A DNA stretch of 40,000 bases. It comes from Pseudomonadota bacterium (GTDB lineage Bacteria; Pseudomonadota; Gammaproteobacteria; JAKAQQ01). Below the pieces are notes generated by a model. The model searched no databases. It saw only the letters and a list, made by a program, of their open reading frames with translations, and had not been told where the DNA came from. The DNA is taken from the NCBI GenBank assembly GCA_021798795.1, contig JAJZBR010000003.1, positions 1 to 40,000 of the forward strand, in the 5' to 3' direction. Below are positions 1-8,007 of the stretch, piece after piece; within the stretch, counting starts at the first letter, position 1, and each line of letters begins with the position of its first letter. The position numbers and the translations under genes are program-made.

Positions 1-1
1 G

Positions 2-85
2 ATGTTGAGCGCGCTGGAGTGCGCCTATGCACAGCGACACCCTCAGGGAGTCATCCACCATTCCGATCAGGGCTCCCAGGGTGAT
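2..85 (+). pseudogene. IS3-family OrfB transposase fragment
   Basis: The reading frame from base 2 contains the segment GVIHHSDQGSQ, which matches the conserved stretch of IS3-family OrfB (DDE integrase) that carries the second catalytic Asp. The similarity stops after about 27 codons, right after SQ, where an intact transposase would continue with a Tyr-Thr/Ser stretch and the catalytic Glu. The fragment may begin left of the window. It is inactive: the 3' part with the Glu is missing and the frame runs into unrelated sequence. Confidence 0.6.
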
Positions 86-126
86 TTCCAGCGGTCGTTG
101 CAACATCATACGAGAGGAGGTGTTGC

Positions 127-318
127 ATGGGACGACCAAAGGGTTGGGTTACAGAACGGACAGGACGGGCGCCAATACGGTCGCCGGGTCGGCCGGGCGT
201 CAATCAGAGGGATGCCAAGCAAGCGTTTTGGGTGCGCATTGCGGCGGGTGCGTCAAGTGAGGATGCCGCCTTGGCGAGCGGAGTGTCGCAGCCGGTTATC
301 TCTCGCCGGTTAACTTTG
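127..318 (+). pseudogene. IS30-like transposase, N-terminal fragment
   Basis: An ATG at 127 follows a good ribosome site (GAGGAGG about 6-12 bases upstream). The first 60 or so residues (MGRPKGWVTERTGR, then a GRPGVNQRDAKQAFW stretch and SSEDAALASGVSQPV) look like the N-terminal region with helix-turn-helix of a group of IS30-family transposases. The similarity ends near residue 62, before any catalytic DDE residue. The frame stays open and continues into a piece of a different transposase, so the N-terminal HTH part could still be translated. Probably decayed. Confidence 0.6.
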
Positions 319-366
319 AACGGAGGTACGCCCCTCGGGAACCATCGAAACTCACACATCCATGTG

Positions 367-610
367 TCCACTAAAACGGGTGAAGTCCACGCGCAAGCGC
401 ACCTCGATGCCACGGGCTGCGTGCGCCACTACAAATCGCTCGCGCAGGTCGTGTGGGCGTTCCGGTCGATGAAGGCGGTCGATCTCAAGGTCCACCCGAA
501 CCGCCATCGCCTGGCCGATCGGGTCCGGGCGCATAGCTCACTCTACATGTTCGCCTACCATGTCGCGTGGCTGCATCGCGAATGGGTGCGGATGCTCCCT
601 GAAAAATGGT
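367..610 (+). pseudogene. IS1634/IS4-type transposase, C-terminal fragment
   Basis: In the same frame as the IS30-like start, residues about 85-155 (VRHYKSLAQVVWAFRSMK, then VDLKVHPNRHRLADRVRAH and LYMFAYHVAW) match the C-terminal catalytic region of IS1634-type transposases, whose usual form is YKSLAQVERAFRSMK ... RPIHHRLADRVRAH ... CMLAYYVEWH. The family Glu in 'VERAF' is Val-Trp here and the Ile-His of 'PIHH' is Asn-Arg, so key residues are gone. The N-terminal four-fifths of the protein is absent. The frame runs on to about 795 without recognisable content, overlapping the cytochrome c4 gene on the other strand. Confidence 0.6.
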
Positions 611-742
611 GGGCTGTCCGGTGGAGTCCAGATCCAGCCAGCACACTTGATCATGGATCATGCATCCGGTCTTCGTGTGGCTGCACGCACTTCGGTCTGA
701 ACCGCACTGATCAAGGGCCGGATGTGGCGGCTGGGTGTGTGT

Positions 743-1357
743 TCAGTGCAGGCCTTCGAGATAGCTTGCGACGGCCTTCATTTGCGCAGGCGTGAGGTGA
801 CTCGCGACATAGTTCATCATCCCGTGCGGGCTGTTTTTCCTGCGCCCATGAGCGAAATCCTGAAGCTGACGATAGAGATAGGCCGACCATTGCCCGGCCA
901 GCCGCGGATATCGGGCCGGTTCATTTCCCATGCCAGCGGGCCCATGGCAGGCCATGCAGGCGGGCACGCCCTGATGGGGCAGCCCGCCCCGGAAGATGCG
1001 CTGTCCCAAAGCGACGAGCTTGGGATTGGCGAATCCCGGTGCGATGGTCTGGCGCGAAAAGTAGTGGGCGACCGAACGAATCTCGGCTGGCGTGAGTGGC
1101 GCAGCCATGGCCTGCATGATCGCACTGACCCGCTTGCCGGATTGGAAGTCATGCAGTTCCTTTTCGATGTAGCCCACGCCCTGAGCCGCGAGTTTCGGGA
1201 ATGCGGAAGTGGCGCTGTTGCCTTGTGGGCCGTGACAGGCGGAACAAACATGCGCAGCGAGCGTGGCACCCGTTTGGGGGGCGGCCCGGGAGGTGCCCAC
1301 ACAGGTCCCAAACAGGCCTCCAAGCACAGCTGCGATCACGAATCCGGTGCGTTTCAT
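743..1357 (-). CDS. diheme cytochrome c4
   Basis: A 204-residue periplasmic electron carrier. Residues 1-25 form a Sec signal peptide ending in SRA. Two cytochrome c domains follow, with heme-binding motifs CSACH (about residue 38) and CMACH (about residue 135), each followed by a distal Met region (AMAAPLT; GMMNYVASHLT), the standard c4 layout at the usual length. In other bacteria c4 delivers electrons to terminal oxidases, and an aa3 oxidase lies 18 kb away here. The start ATG has GGAGGAG 13 bases upstream. The gene lies downstream of polA on the same strand, as in Pseudomonas and Azotobacter, but without engB in between. Confidence 0.93.
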   Translation of the reverse strand: MKRTGFVIAAVLGGLFGTCVGTSRAAPQTGATLAAHVCSACHGPQGNSATSAFPKLAAQGVGYIEKELHDFQSGKRVSAIMQAMAAPLTPAEIRSVAHYFSRQTIAPGFANPKLVALGQRIFRGGLPHQGVPACMACHGPAGMGNEPARYPRLAGQWSAYLYRQLQDFAHGRRKNSPHGMMNYVASHLTPAQMKAVASYLEGLH

Positions 1358-1405
1358 GGGTGAGGATGCTCCTCCATACGGGTCGACTCGCTCAATCGGG
1401 CTTTA

Positions 1406-1435
1406 ATTGTAACCCACGACAATCACGGCAGTCTA
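1406..1435 (-). promoter_or_regulatory. possible sigma-70 promoter of cytochrome c4
   Basis: On the minus strand TACAAT (1406-1411) is preceded after 18 bases by TAGACT (1430-1435). The -10 is good and the -35 only moderate. The site lies about 50 bases before the c4 start and beyond the terminator at 1526-1563, so c4 probably has its own promoter and is not read from polA. Confidence 0.35.
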
Positions 1436-1525
1436 TCTTGCAAGGATCCTTGGGGTCGCCCGCGAGATCTCCTGCGATCCACGGGTCATGGGGGGCCGAT
1501 CCATCGAGGGCGCCACAGTATGGGC

Positions 1526-1563
1526 AAAAAAAGCCCCGGCGTGTTAGGGGGATGCGCCGGGGC
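1526..1563 (-). terminator. Rho-independent terminator downstream of polA
   Basis: Perfect 9-bp GC-rich stem (GCCCCGGCG / CGCCGGGGC, 1533-1541 with 1555-1563) followed on the minus strand by seven T (1526-1532). It lies 190 bases beyond the polA stop codon and serves polA and/or the small RNA candidate. Confidence 0.85.
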
Positions 1564-1640
1564 CAAGACGCGCTGGCCGATTGGGGAAATCGACCAACGG
1601 TTTCCGCTCAGGGAGGAGAGCGGAAAAACGCTGAACGTGC
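1526..1640 (-). ncRNA. candidate small RNA with three C-rich hairpin loops, polA 3' side
   Basis: Between polA and cytochrome c4, transcribed in the polA direction, three stems follow each other: 1601-1609/1618-1626 (perfect 9 bp, loop UCCUCCCU), 1575-1581/1589-1595 (7 bp with one G-U, loop UUCCCCA), and the terminator stem 1533-1541/1555-1563 (9 bp, loop CAUCCCCCUAACA), ending in seven U. Every loop is C-rich and could pair with G-rich ribosome sites. In E. coli Spot 42, and in Pseudomonas ErsA, lie at this same place beside polA. No sequence identity to either is claimed. The 5' end is uncertain: only a weak -10-like CATAGT (1644-1649) is seen. It could also be just a structured polA 3' UTR. 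Confidence 0.5.
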
Positions 1641-1752
1641 GTCACTATGAATTGGACAGGAGCCATACCGAAAAGTTCCATGGGCCGCCTCGGGGCCCAA
1701 ACGCACCCTTCAGCTGATGGGGCAGGGGGTCTCGATTTGCCTGACCGATGGG

Positions 1753-4470
1753 TCAATGCGCCTCATCCCAGTTCGAGCCCACCCCGATTTCCACGGTGAG
1801 TGGAAGGGCGAGTTCAACCGCTCCGGTCATCTGGTCCCGGACGCCGGAGGTGACCGCTGCAACTTCCTCCTCGGGAACCTCCAGCACGAGCTCGTCGTGT
1901 ACCTGCATCAGAAGTGTGGCACGGAACCCGCCCTGCCGGAGCCAGTTCTCGGTCCGGATCATGGCGATCTTGATGATATCGGCAGCCGTGCCCTGCATGG
2001 GTGCATTGATGGCCGCCCGTTCGGCCGCTTGGCGCAGTACGTGTTGACGGCTCTTCAGGTTGGGCAGGTAGAGCCTGCGACCGAGGATCGTTTCGACAAA
2101 GCCGAGCTTGCGCGCTTCGTCCCGGAGATGATCCAGGTAGTCGCGAACCCGGGGGTAACGGTTGAAGTAACGGTCGATATAGCCTTGGGCCAACTCGCGC
2201 GAAAACCCGAGTTCGCGACCGAGGCCATAGGCAGACATCCCGTAGATCAGGCCGAAGTTGATGGTCTTGGCGAGCCGGCGCTGATTATCGTCGACCAACT
2301 GGGTTGGGATCCCGAACAGTTCCGCCGCCGTGGCCCGGTGGACATCGATTCCGTTCGCAAAAGCGGATCGGAGTCCGGGGTCCTCCGAGAAATGCGCCAG
2401 GATCCGAAGTTCGATCTGCGAATAATCGAGCGACAGGATGAGCGATCCCGGAGAGGCGATGAAGGCCTGACGGATCCGCTGTCCCTCGTGCGTCCGGATG
2501 GGAATGTTCTGGAGATTGGGATCCGAAGAGGACAATCGTCCGGTTGCAGTCGTCGCCTGGTGGTAGCTCGTATGCACACGACCGGTTGCCGGATGGATCG
2601 CCTCGGGCAGCCTTTCCGTGTAGGTCGATCGGAGTTTGGCGAGCCTGCGGTACTCGAGGATGAGACGAGGCAGTTCATGGTTCTGTGCCAGGTCTTCGAG
2701 GACCGCTTCCGCGGTCGAGCGCTGTCCGCCCGGGGTCTTGCCTTGGCTCGGGATGCCGAGTTCCTCGAACAGAATCGCCTGAAGCTGTTTAGGGGAATCG
2801 AGGTTGAAGGGTTTCCCGGCCAGGCCAAAAGCCTGATTCTGTAACGAGTGGAGCGTCGATGCGAGCTCAACCGACTGCTGCTGCAGAAGGCCCGGGTCGA
2901 TCCGGACCCCGGTGCGTTCCATGCGCATCAGGACGCCGCTCAACGGGATCTCGATCGATTCGACGATGTGCAAAAGAGCGGGAGTCGGAGCAAGCTCCTG
3001 CCAGAGCCGTTCATGCGCCCGCCAGGTGACCCAGGCATCTTCGCCCGCATATTCGCTCGCGGGCTTGAGCTGCACGGCGTCGAAGGAGCGTTGTCCCCGC
3101 CCCTTTCCGGTCACGGATTCATAGGTGATCTTCTCGATGCCGAGAACACGCCGGGCGACCGAGTCGAGATCGTGACGGCCGGCCGTGCTGTTCAACACGT
3201 AACTCTCGAGCATGGTGTCGTAGCGGACGCCTTGAACGAGGATGCCCTCGTTGAGCAGGATATGTCGGTCATATTTACTGTGGTGACCGACCTTCGGGAG
3301 GCTTGGATCTTCCAAAAGCGGTTTCAGGGCAGCGAGCACCTCGGCCACCGGAAGCTGTGCGGGATCCCCGTCTGCGGGGAGATGACGGAGCGGGATATAG
3401 CAGGCGTCATCGGGTCCGGTCGCGATCGACAGGCCGACGAGCTTGGCGTCGAGATAGTTGAGGGAGGTCGTTTCCGTGTCGATCGCAATGAGCTTAATCC
3501 CGCGTATCCGTTCGATCCAACGCTCGAGATCCCCCCGGTCGGTGATCATCGCCGTGTGCCCCCGCCCGGGTCCGCCCGGACCGTCCGTTGCCGCGCTGCC
3601 GGCCTGCTCGCCTGGAGAGGAGCGAGACGTGCGGTCGTGGAGTTCCAGAACCGAGAGCCTTTGGCGTAACGTCTCATGATCCGGCGGCGACATCCGGAGT
3701 TCCCCGGGGCGATCCGGAATGGCGAGTGCACAATCGAGTGTCACGAGGCGCCTCGCAAGTGCGAGCGAAGTCTCCGCTTCGCGCAGGGCGTGACCGGTTT
3801 GCCCGCTGAATGTCTCGCGCAGGTTCCAGATGGCGTCAAGCGAGCCGTAACGCTCGAGCCAGCGGGCCGCCGTCTTGGGCCCGACGCCCGGCACACCCGG
3901 AATATTGTCTGAACTGTCGCCGACCAGGGTCAGATAGTCCACGATCTGTTCGGGCCAGACCCCGTAACGCGCTTTGACCCCCGCCCGATTCGAATGGACC
4001 GAAGTCACCGGATGGACGAGTTCGATGTGATCGGATACCAGCTGGGCGAGATCCTTGTCAGCGCTGAAGAGGAGCACGTGGAATCCCTCAGCCGCCGCAC
4101 GGCAGGCGAGCGTTCCGAGAATGTCGTCGGCCTCGATACCGGGAATGCGGATCAGGGGGTATCCCTTTGCCCGGAGGAGGTCGTGGAGCGGTTCGATCTG
4201 GCTGGCAAGGGATTCAGGCATCGGCGGGCGTTGCGCTTTGTAGCCGGAGAATAGCTCGTGACGGAAGGTCCGACCGGGGGCATCGAAGACGATCGCGAGA
4301 TGGTCGGGCCGGTGTTTCTGCTCGAGCGCACCCAGCATCGACAGAACTCCCTTGATGGCGCCGGTCGGAAAGCCCCCAGTGGTGGTGAGGGGGGGCATGG
4401 CATGGAATGCGCGGTAGAGGTAGGCGGATCCGTCCAGCAGGAGGAAGGGCGGTCGCTCGGACTCAGGCAT
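1753..4470 (-). CDS. polA: DNA polymerase I
   Basis: A 905-residue family A polymerase of full length with all three activities. The N-terminal 5'-3' exonuclease (about 1-290) starts with LLLDGSAYLYRAFHA and includes a VGDSSDNIPGVPGVG-type helix-hairpin-helix region. The 3'-5' exonuclease (about 315-510) keeps the DTET motif and the KVGHHSKYD motif, so proofreading should be active. The polymerase domain has motif A (SLDYSQIELR), the fingers O-helix (RRLAKTINFGLIYG) and motif C (VHDEL). It fills gaps in repair and replaces Okazaki primers in the cytoplasm. Its ATG overlaps the end of lptM by 8 bases, so translation is probably coupled. Confidence 0.97.
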   Translation of the reverse strand: MPESERPPFLLLDGSAYLYRAFHAMPPLTTTGGFPTGAIKGVLSMLGALEQKHRPDHLAIVFDAPGRTFRHELFSGYKAQRPPMPESLASQIEPLHDLLRAKGYPLIRIPGIEADDILGTLACRAAAEGFHVLLFSADKDLAQLVSDHIELVHPVTSVHSNRAGVKARYGVWPEQIVDYLTLVGDSSDNIPGVPGVGPKTAARWLERYGSLDAIWNLRETFSGQTGHALREAETSLALARRLVTLDCALAIPDRPGELRMSPPDHETLRQRLSVLELHDRTSRSSPGEQAGSAATDGPGGPGRGHTAMITDRGDLERWIERIRGIKLIAIDTETTSLNYLDAKLVGLSIATGPDDACYIPLRHLPADGDPAQLPVAEVLAALKPLLEDPSLPKVGHHSKYDRHILLNEGILVQGVRYDTMLESYVLNSTAGRHDLDSVARRVLGIEKITYESVTGKGRGQRSFDAVQLKPASEYAGEDAWVTWRAHERLWQELAPTPALLHIVESIEIPLSGVLMRMERTGVRIDPGLLQQQSVELASTLHSLQNQAFGLAGKPFNLDSPKQLQAILFEELGIPSQGKTPGGQRSTAEAVLEDLAQNHELPRLILEYRRLAKLRSTYTERLPEAIHPATGRVHTSYHQATTATGRLSSSDPNLQNIPIRTHEGQRIRQAFIASPGSLILSLDYSQIELRILAHFSEDPGLRSAFANGIDVHRATAAELFGIPTQLVDDNQRRLAKTINFGLIYGMSAYGLGRELGFSRELAQGYIDRYFNRYPRVRDYLDHLRDEARKLGFVETILGRRLYLPNLKSRQHVLRQAAERAAINAPMQGTAADIIKIAMIRTENWLRQGGFRATLLMQVHDELVLEVPEEEVAAVTSGVRDQMTGAVELALPLTVEIGVGSNWDEAH

Positions 4471-4645
4471 GGGGCGGACCGGATCCCGTTCCGATCTGGG
4501 CCCGGACCGCCTGGGTTCGCGTGAGGGGAGACGGCGGATGGGGGTGTGGTTTCGGTGGTGGGAGGTAGAGCGGTCCCTTTTGACCGCAGCACGATAGCAG
4601 TCCTGCGAACGTCACGAAAAGCATCGTCGCAAGCAACCGCTTCAT
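4463..4645 (-). CDS. lptM: small lipoprotein LptM (YifL family)
   Basis: A 60-residue protein. A signal peptide (MKRLLATMLFVTFAG) leads to a lipobox LLSCC, then CGQKGPLYLPPP, the signature of the LptM/YifL family, in which the lipidated Cys directly precedes Gly. The C-terminal half is Pro-rich and low in complexity. In E. coli LptM helps assembly of the LptDE lipopolysaccharide translocon; the same role is inferred here. The frame is open further upstream, but the ATG at 4645 is chosen because it places the signal peptide at the N-terminus. The gene usually sits beside lysA; here it leads polA and overlaps it by 8 bases. Confidence 0.85.
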   Translation of the reverse strand: MKRLLATMLFVTFAGLLSCCGQKGPLYLPPPKPHPHPPSPLTRTQAVRAQIGTGSGPPHA

Positions 4646-4676
4646 GGATGCATAGACCCCCTTCGTGAATCGTGGC

Positions 4677-4685
4677 AGTATACCA
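4677..4685 (-). promoter_or_regulatory. extended -10 promoter for lptM-polA
   Basis: On the minus strand TGG-TATACT (4677-4685) is an extended -10 element; the predicted start of transcription is about 25 bases before the lptM ATG. No good -35 is visible, as is common for extended -10 promoters. The site lies in the divergent gap between lptM and the EAL gene. Confidence 0.45.
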
Positions 4686-4733
4686 TTGCTGAGATCCGTA
4701 CCCGGCTTCCTGGCCGAAGGTTTTGCGCCCGCC

Positions 4734-7253
4734 ATGTCCATTTTCAAGTGGATCCTGTCGCTGTCGATATTTGATGATTTCCCGGATCCGGTCTTTTGTA
4801 AAAGCGTCTCGGGGCGCTACCTCTACAGCAATCGGTCGCATCGGGAGTTTTTCGGCATCGAGGACGTCCGCCCACCCTTCCATCCCCTCTTTGGCGTCCA
4901 GGCGCTGGAAGCCTGCCGGCGTTCCGACCGGGAAGCGTTCGACCGGGGCGAACCGATTGTCAATATCGAGTTTTTGGCAAGGCATGCCTCCGGTACCGAA
5001 AGCCCCCTTGAGGTTCACAAAATACCCATTCGGGGAACCGATCGGCAGTGGCTCGGATTGATCGGGGTGATTCGGGAATGGCACGCTACGCCGCGCGCAT
5101 CGAGCGCCCCCATGCGGATGGTCGCGGGTGCGGGTTTCGGTGCCAATCTCAAACCGGTTGGGACCGTGCTGGATGCGGAAGACACCGCAGGGCGCTGGGC
5201 TCTCGTGGGACAAAGTCTCAACCGTGCGATCTACATCCTCAATGGACGGGAACATTCGATCCTCGCCTGCAATGATGCGGCCGCGTCCCTGGCTGGCTAT
5301 CCGGCTCAAGTCCTGATCGGCAGATGCTTCGAGACGTTGTTTGCGGATCTTGACATGGGGCAGCGAGCGGATTCCGTCTGGCGCAGTCGCGCCCGACACC
5401 GGACCGCTCGTGGAGAAGAGCGTCCGGTTTGGGTCGAGTTCAAGAAAATCGAGCGCTCGGCTGGGTTTTGGGGGTTTGCGGTGGTCGACGATCTCAACCG
5501 AGAGAACCGCCTTGAATCCCACTGGCGGGAGCAGCGGCTTCACGACTGGCGTACAGGGTTACCCGCGCGGACGCTCTGGGCTGAGCGGATGCAGATTCGA
5601 CTCGGGGTCGCCCGCTCACCAGGCAGTTTCGCAGCCCTGATTCTGGTCGAGGTGGAAGATCCCCAAGCGGCGCTCGATCCCTATGGATACGAACTTTGGG
5701 ATCGCCTCCTGCAATCCGCCGCGGCACGCATCCAGACCCTTGTGGCACCCCAGGATCTGGTCGGTGTTGTCCGGGAGCGGGTGTTCGGGATTTATCTGGA
5801 GTCCCTGGCCACGCGCGACGATCTCGCCGCCTTCGGGACACGCCTTCTCGAAGCGTTGCATCTGCCGCATGTGATCGATGGTCTTTCAATCAACGGCTTG
5901 ACGGCGCACCTTGGGATCGCGGTGCCAGCATCTACCGATCAGGTGTCCGATGCGCTCGTGAATCAGGCTGATCTTGCCTTGCGGGAAGCGCGAAAAACCG
6001 GACAGGCTGCGGCGTATTTTGCAGACGAAATGGGGTTCGAGCGCGAGGCCGGGTATCGGATCCGGGAACAGTTTGGCCAGGCGCTCAGGGCCTGCAAACC
6101 CTTTCTCGTCTACCAGCCGATTATCGACATGGCCCAGGGATCCCTGTTCGGATTCGAGGGATTGATCCGCTGGAGAGAGGATGAACATCATCAGCGGAAC
6201 GCGGAGGAGTTCATCGGATGCGTCGAATCCGATCCGGCGCTCGCGCGGGAACTTGGTCAGTTCGTGCTGCTCGCCGCAGCGGATCATATCGAGCGGTGGT
6301 CTGCGCTCGGTTTCGAGGGTGCTCTCTCGATCAATATCGGTGCCCGTCACTTTCTTTCCGAACACTTCTTGAACGATGTCGGAGAGGCGTTGGAGCGCAT
6401 CACACATGATCGGGACCGTCTCATCATTGAGATTACGGAAACCGGCCCGTTCACGGATCTCGATCGTGCCCGGGTCGTCACCGAAACACTCCAGTCCTGG
6501 GGCGTGCGCGTACTGCTCGATGATTTCGGAACCGGCAACGCTTCCATGGTGCATCTGCACGAGCTTCCCGTGAACGGCATCAAGATCGAAAAGCGTTTCG
6601 TGCAGGACCTCCTTCGGGATGACAAGGCGCTCTGGATCGTGAGTTCGCTATTGCTCCATGCCCAGAGCCAGGGTCTCATCGTGATCGCGGAAGGCGTGGA
6701 AAATGACAGCGTGGGGACCCTGCTTCTCGAGTTGGGGTGTCACCTGGCGCAGGGTTATTACATCGCGCGCCCGCTCATGGCCTGGGATATTCCGAACTGG
6801 CTCGCCAAATGGACTCCGCCGATCCGCTGGCGCCGCCGCAGCATGCGTCCCTGGCCGCTCACCAACCTGGAAGGCATGGCTGCCGGATTCTCCCACCTCC
6901 GTTGGGTCGAGGAGATCCGTCATGCGCTGGCTGTTGAGGGAGACGATGTCCGGGAACTTGAAGGCCGCCTCCTCACGATGTGTGATACGACATCCGGCGA
7001 GCACTGCCGGCTCGGTTCCTGGCTCAGACATTCGGCTCCGATCGAAACGCGGAGCGAGACGTCCCTGCTGCCCCGGATTGCCGAACTGCACGCGGGCATT
7101 CATGCACAGGGGTTGCGCGCTGTCTCCGAACTCAAGACGGGCGATCGCAAACGGGCATTGCGCCACGTGGATGAACAGATGGCCGAGCCCACTCATGCAC
7201 TCCTCAGCCTGCTCGTTTCCGCGCTGGCCGAACAGGATCGCTTAAAGGCCTGA
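4734..7253 (+). CDS. PAS-PAS-GGDEF(degenerate)-EAL-CZB cyclic-di-GMP protein
   Basis: An 839-residue cytoplasmic signalling protein with no membrane segment. In order: a PAS domain (about 12-115), a second PAS (160-255), a GGDEF-fold domain (270-430) whose GGDEF signature is replaced by RERVF so cyclase activity is unlikely, an EAL domain (455-680), and a C-terminal CZB-type zinc-binding domain (712-815, with HLRW, HCRLGSWL and a later HAGIH). The EAL domain keeps EGL, an Asn in SINIGA, EITET, DDFGTG, a Lys in IKIE and AEGVE, so it looks able to hydrolyse cyclic-di-GMP. CZB domains sense zinc or oxidants in chemoreceptors and cyclases. The start is uncertain: GTG at 4665 adds 23 residues. The 3' end overlaps the convergent hydrolase gene by 12 bases. 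Confidence 0.88.
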   Translation: MSIFKWILSLSIFDDFPDPVFCKSVSGRYLYSNRSHREFFGIEDVRPPFHPLFGVQALEACRRSDREAFDRGEPIVNIEFLARHASGTESPLEVHKIPIRGTDRQWLGLIGVIREWHATPRASSAPMRMVAGAGFGANLKPVGTVLDAEDTAGRWALVGQSLNRAIYILNGREHSILACNDAAASLAGYPAQVLIGRCFETLFADLDMGQRADSVWRSRARHRTARGEERPVWVEFKKIERSAGFWGFAVVDDLNRENRLESHWREQRLHDWRTGLPARTLWAERMQIRLGVARSPGSFAALILVEVEDPQAALDPYGYELWDRLLQSAAARIQTLVAPQDLVGVVRERVFGIYLESLATRDDLAAFGTRLLEALHLPHVIDGLSINGLTAHLGIAVPASTDQVSDALVNQADLALREARKTGQAAAYFADEMGFEREAGYRIREQFGQALRACKPFLVYQPIIDMAQGSLFGFEGLIRWREDEHHQRNAEEFIGCVESDPALARELGQFVLLAAADHIERWSALGFEGALSINIGARHFLSEHFLNDVGEALERITHDRDRLIIEITETGPFTDLDRARVVTETLQSWGVRVLLDDFGTGNASMVHLHELPVNGIKIEKRFVQDLLRDDKALWIVSSLLLHAQSQGLIVIAEGVENDSVGTLLLELGCHLAQGYYIARPLMAWDIPNWLAKWTPPIRWRRRSMRPWPLTNLEGMAAGFSHLRWVEEIRHALAVEGDDVRELEGRLLTMCDTTSGEHCRLGSWLRHSAPIETRSETSLLPRIAELHAGIHAQGLRAVSELKTGDRKRALRHVDEQMAEPTHALLSLLVSALAEQDRLKA

Positions 7254-7961
7254 CCTGGATCCCTCCGGGGTAATCGTGCAAAGCAGCCTCGTGTGACCGA
7301 CGAGTTCCGCGACACACCGGTCTCCCGGCTCAAGTGCGCCCACACCAGCGGGTGTGCCCGTAAAGAGCAGGTCTCCCGCTTCGAGTGTTTCGTAGCGCGA
7401 GAGCTCCGCAACCAGCCGGTCGAGCGGCCAGATCATCTGTGACGAACGGGCCTCTTGCCGCACGATGCCATTGACCGTGAGTCTCAGGTGCCAGGGCGAA
7501 TCGGAATCGCTCGAGTGGCTGGCCACAAGGAGTGGCGAACAGGGTGCCGATCCCGCAAAGCTTTTGGCGAGCTCCCACGGCTGGCCTTTTTTCTTGAGTT
7601 CATTCTGGATATCTCGCCGGGTGAGATCGAGACCGACGGCATAACCGAAGATATGATCCCAAACCGCATCGGGGGGGATGTTCCGCCCACCGCTTTTCAG
7701 GGCGATGACGAGTTCGACTTCGTGGTGCAGTGCGCGCGTTTCCGGTGGGTAGGGAACCGGAGCATCGTCGGTCACGAGCGCATGGGGCGGTTTCATGAAG
7801 AAACAGGGTGGATCGACTGGATTGGATCCCATTTCGCGGGCGTGATCGGCGTAGTTCCGGCCGACACAATAGATGGCACGCACGGGGTAACGATTTCTGG
7901 AGCCCAGGATGGGGAGCGAACGGATGGTGGCGGGAGGATGACAGTAAGAGGGATGGGGCAT
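7242..7961 (-). CDS. fumarylacetoacetate hydrolase (FAH) family protein
   Basis: A 239-residue protein of the FAH fold. Residues about 28-235 contain the family pattern: CVGRNYADHAREMG, then FMKPPHAL, the metal-binding HHEVELVIAL (two Glu) and GLDLTRRD (Asp), KSFAGSAP, and the closing LLFTGTPAGVG. Relatives (YcgM/FAHD1-like) split C-C bonds of acylpyruvates or decarboxylate oxaloacetate with Mg2+. The true substrate cannot be read from sequence. It is the last gene of the uvrD - PP-loop - FAH row, 46 bases after its neighbour, and its 3' end overlaps the opposite EAL gene by 12 bases. Confidence 0.85.
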   Translation of the reverse strand: MPHPSYCHPPATIRSLPILGSRNRYPVRAIYCVGRNYADHAREMGSNPVDPPCFFMKPPHALVTDDAPVPYPPETRALHHEVELVIALKSGGRNIPPDAVWDHIFGYAVGLDLTRRDIQNELKKKGQPWELAKSFAGSAPCSPLLVASHSSDSDSPWHLRLTVNGIVRQEARSSQMIWPLDRLVAELSRYETLEAGDLLFTGTPAGVGALEPGDRCVAELVGHTRLLCTITPEGSRSGL

Positions 7962-8007
7962 GGGCTGAGGCTCGGTTGGGGCCTACCCTCGATGGGTGGC
8001 CGTTGGG

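Noticed and set aside
1526..1752. 6S RNA as an identity for the polA-downstream RNA
   Set aside because: No single long bulged hairpin mimicking an open promoter is seen; instead there are three short stems, and 6S usually neighbours zapA/ygfA-type genes.
1717..2844. Long open frame on the plus strand opposite polA
   Set aside because: It is the antisense shadow of a full-length, motif-complete polA; its protein has no recognisable domain and no ribosome site. High GC makes such shadows common in this window.
4152..5543. 463-codon minus-strand frame across the lptM-EAL region
   Set aside because: Opposite to lptM-polA start and the EAL gene; the translation has no family features and contradicts well-supported genes.
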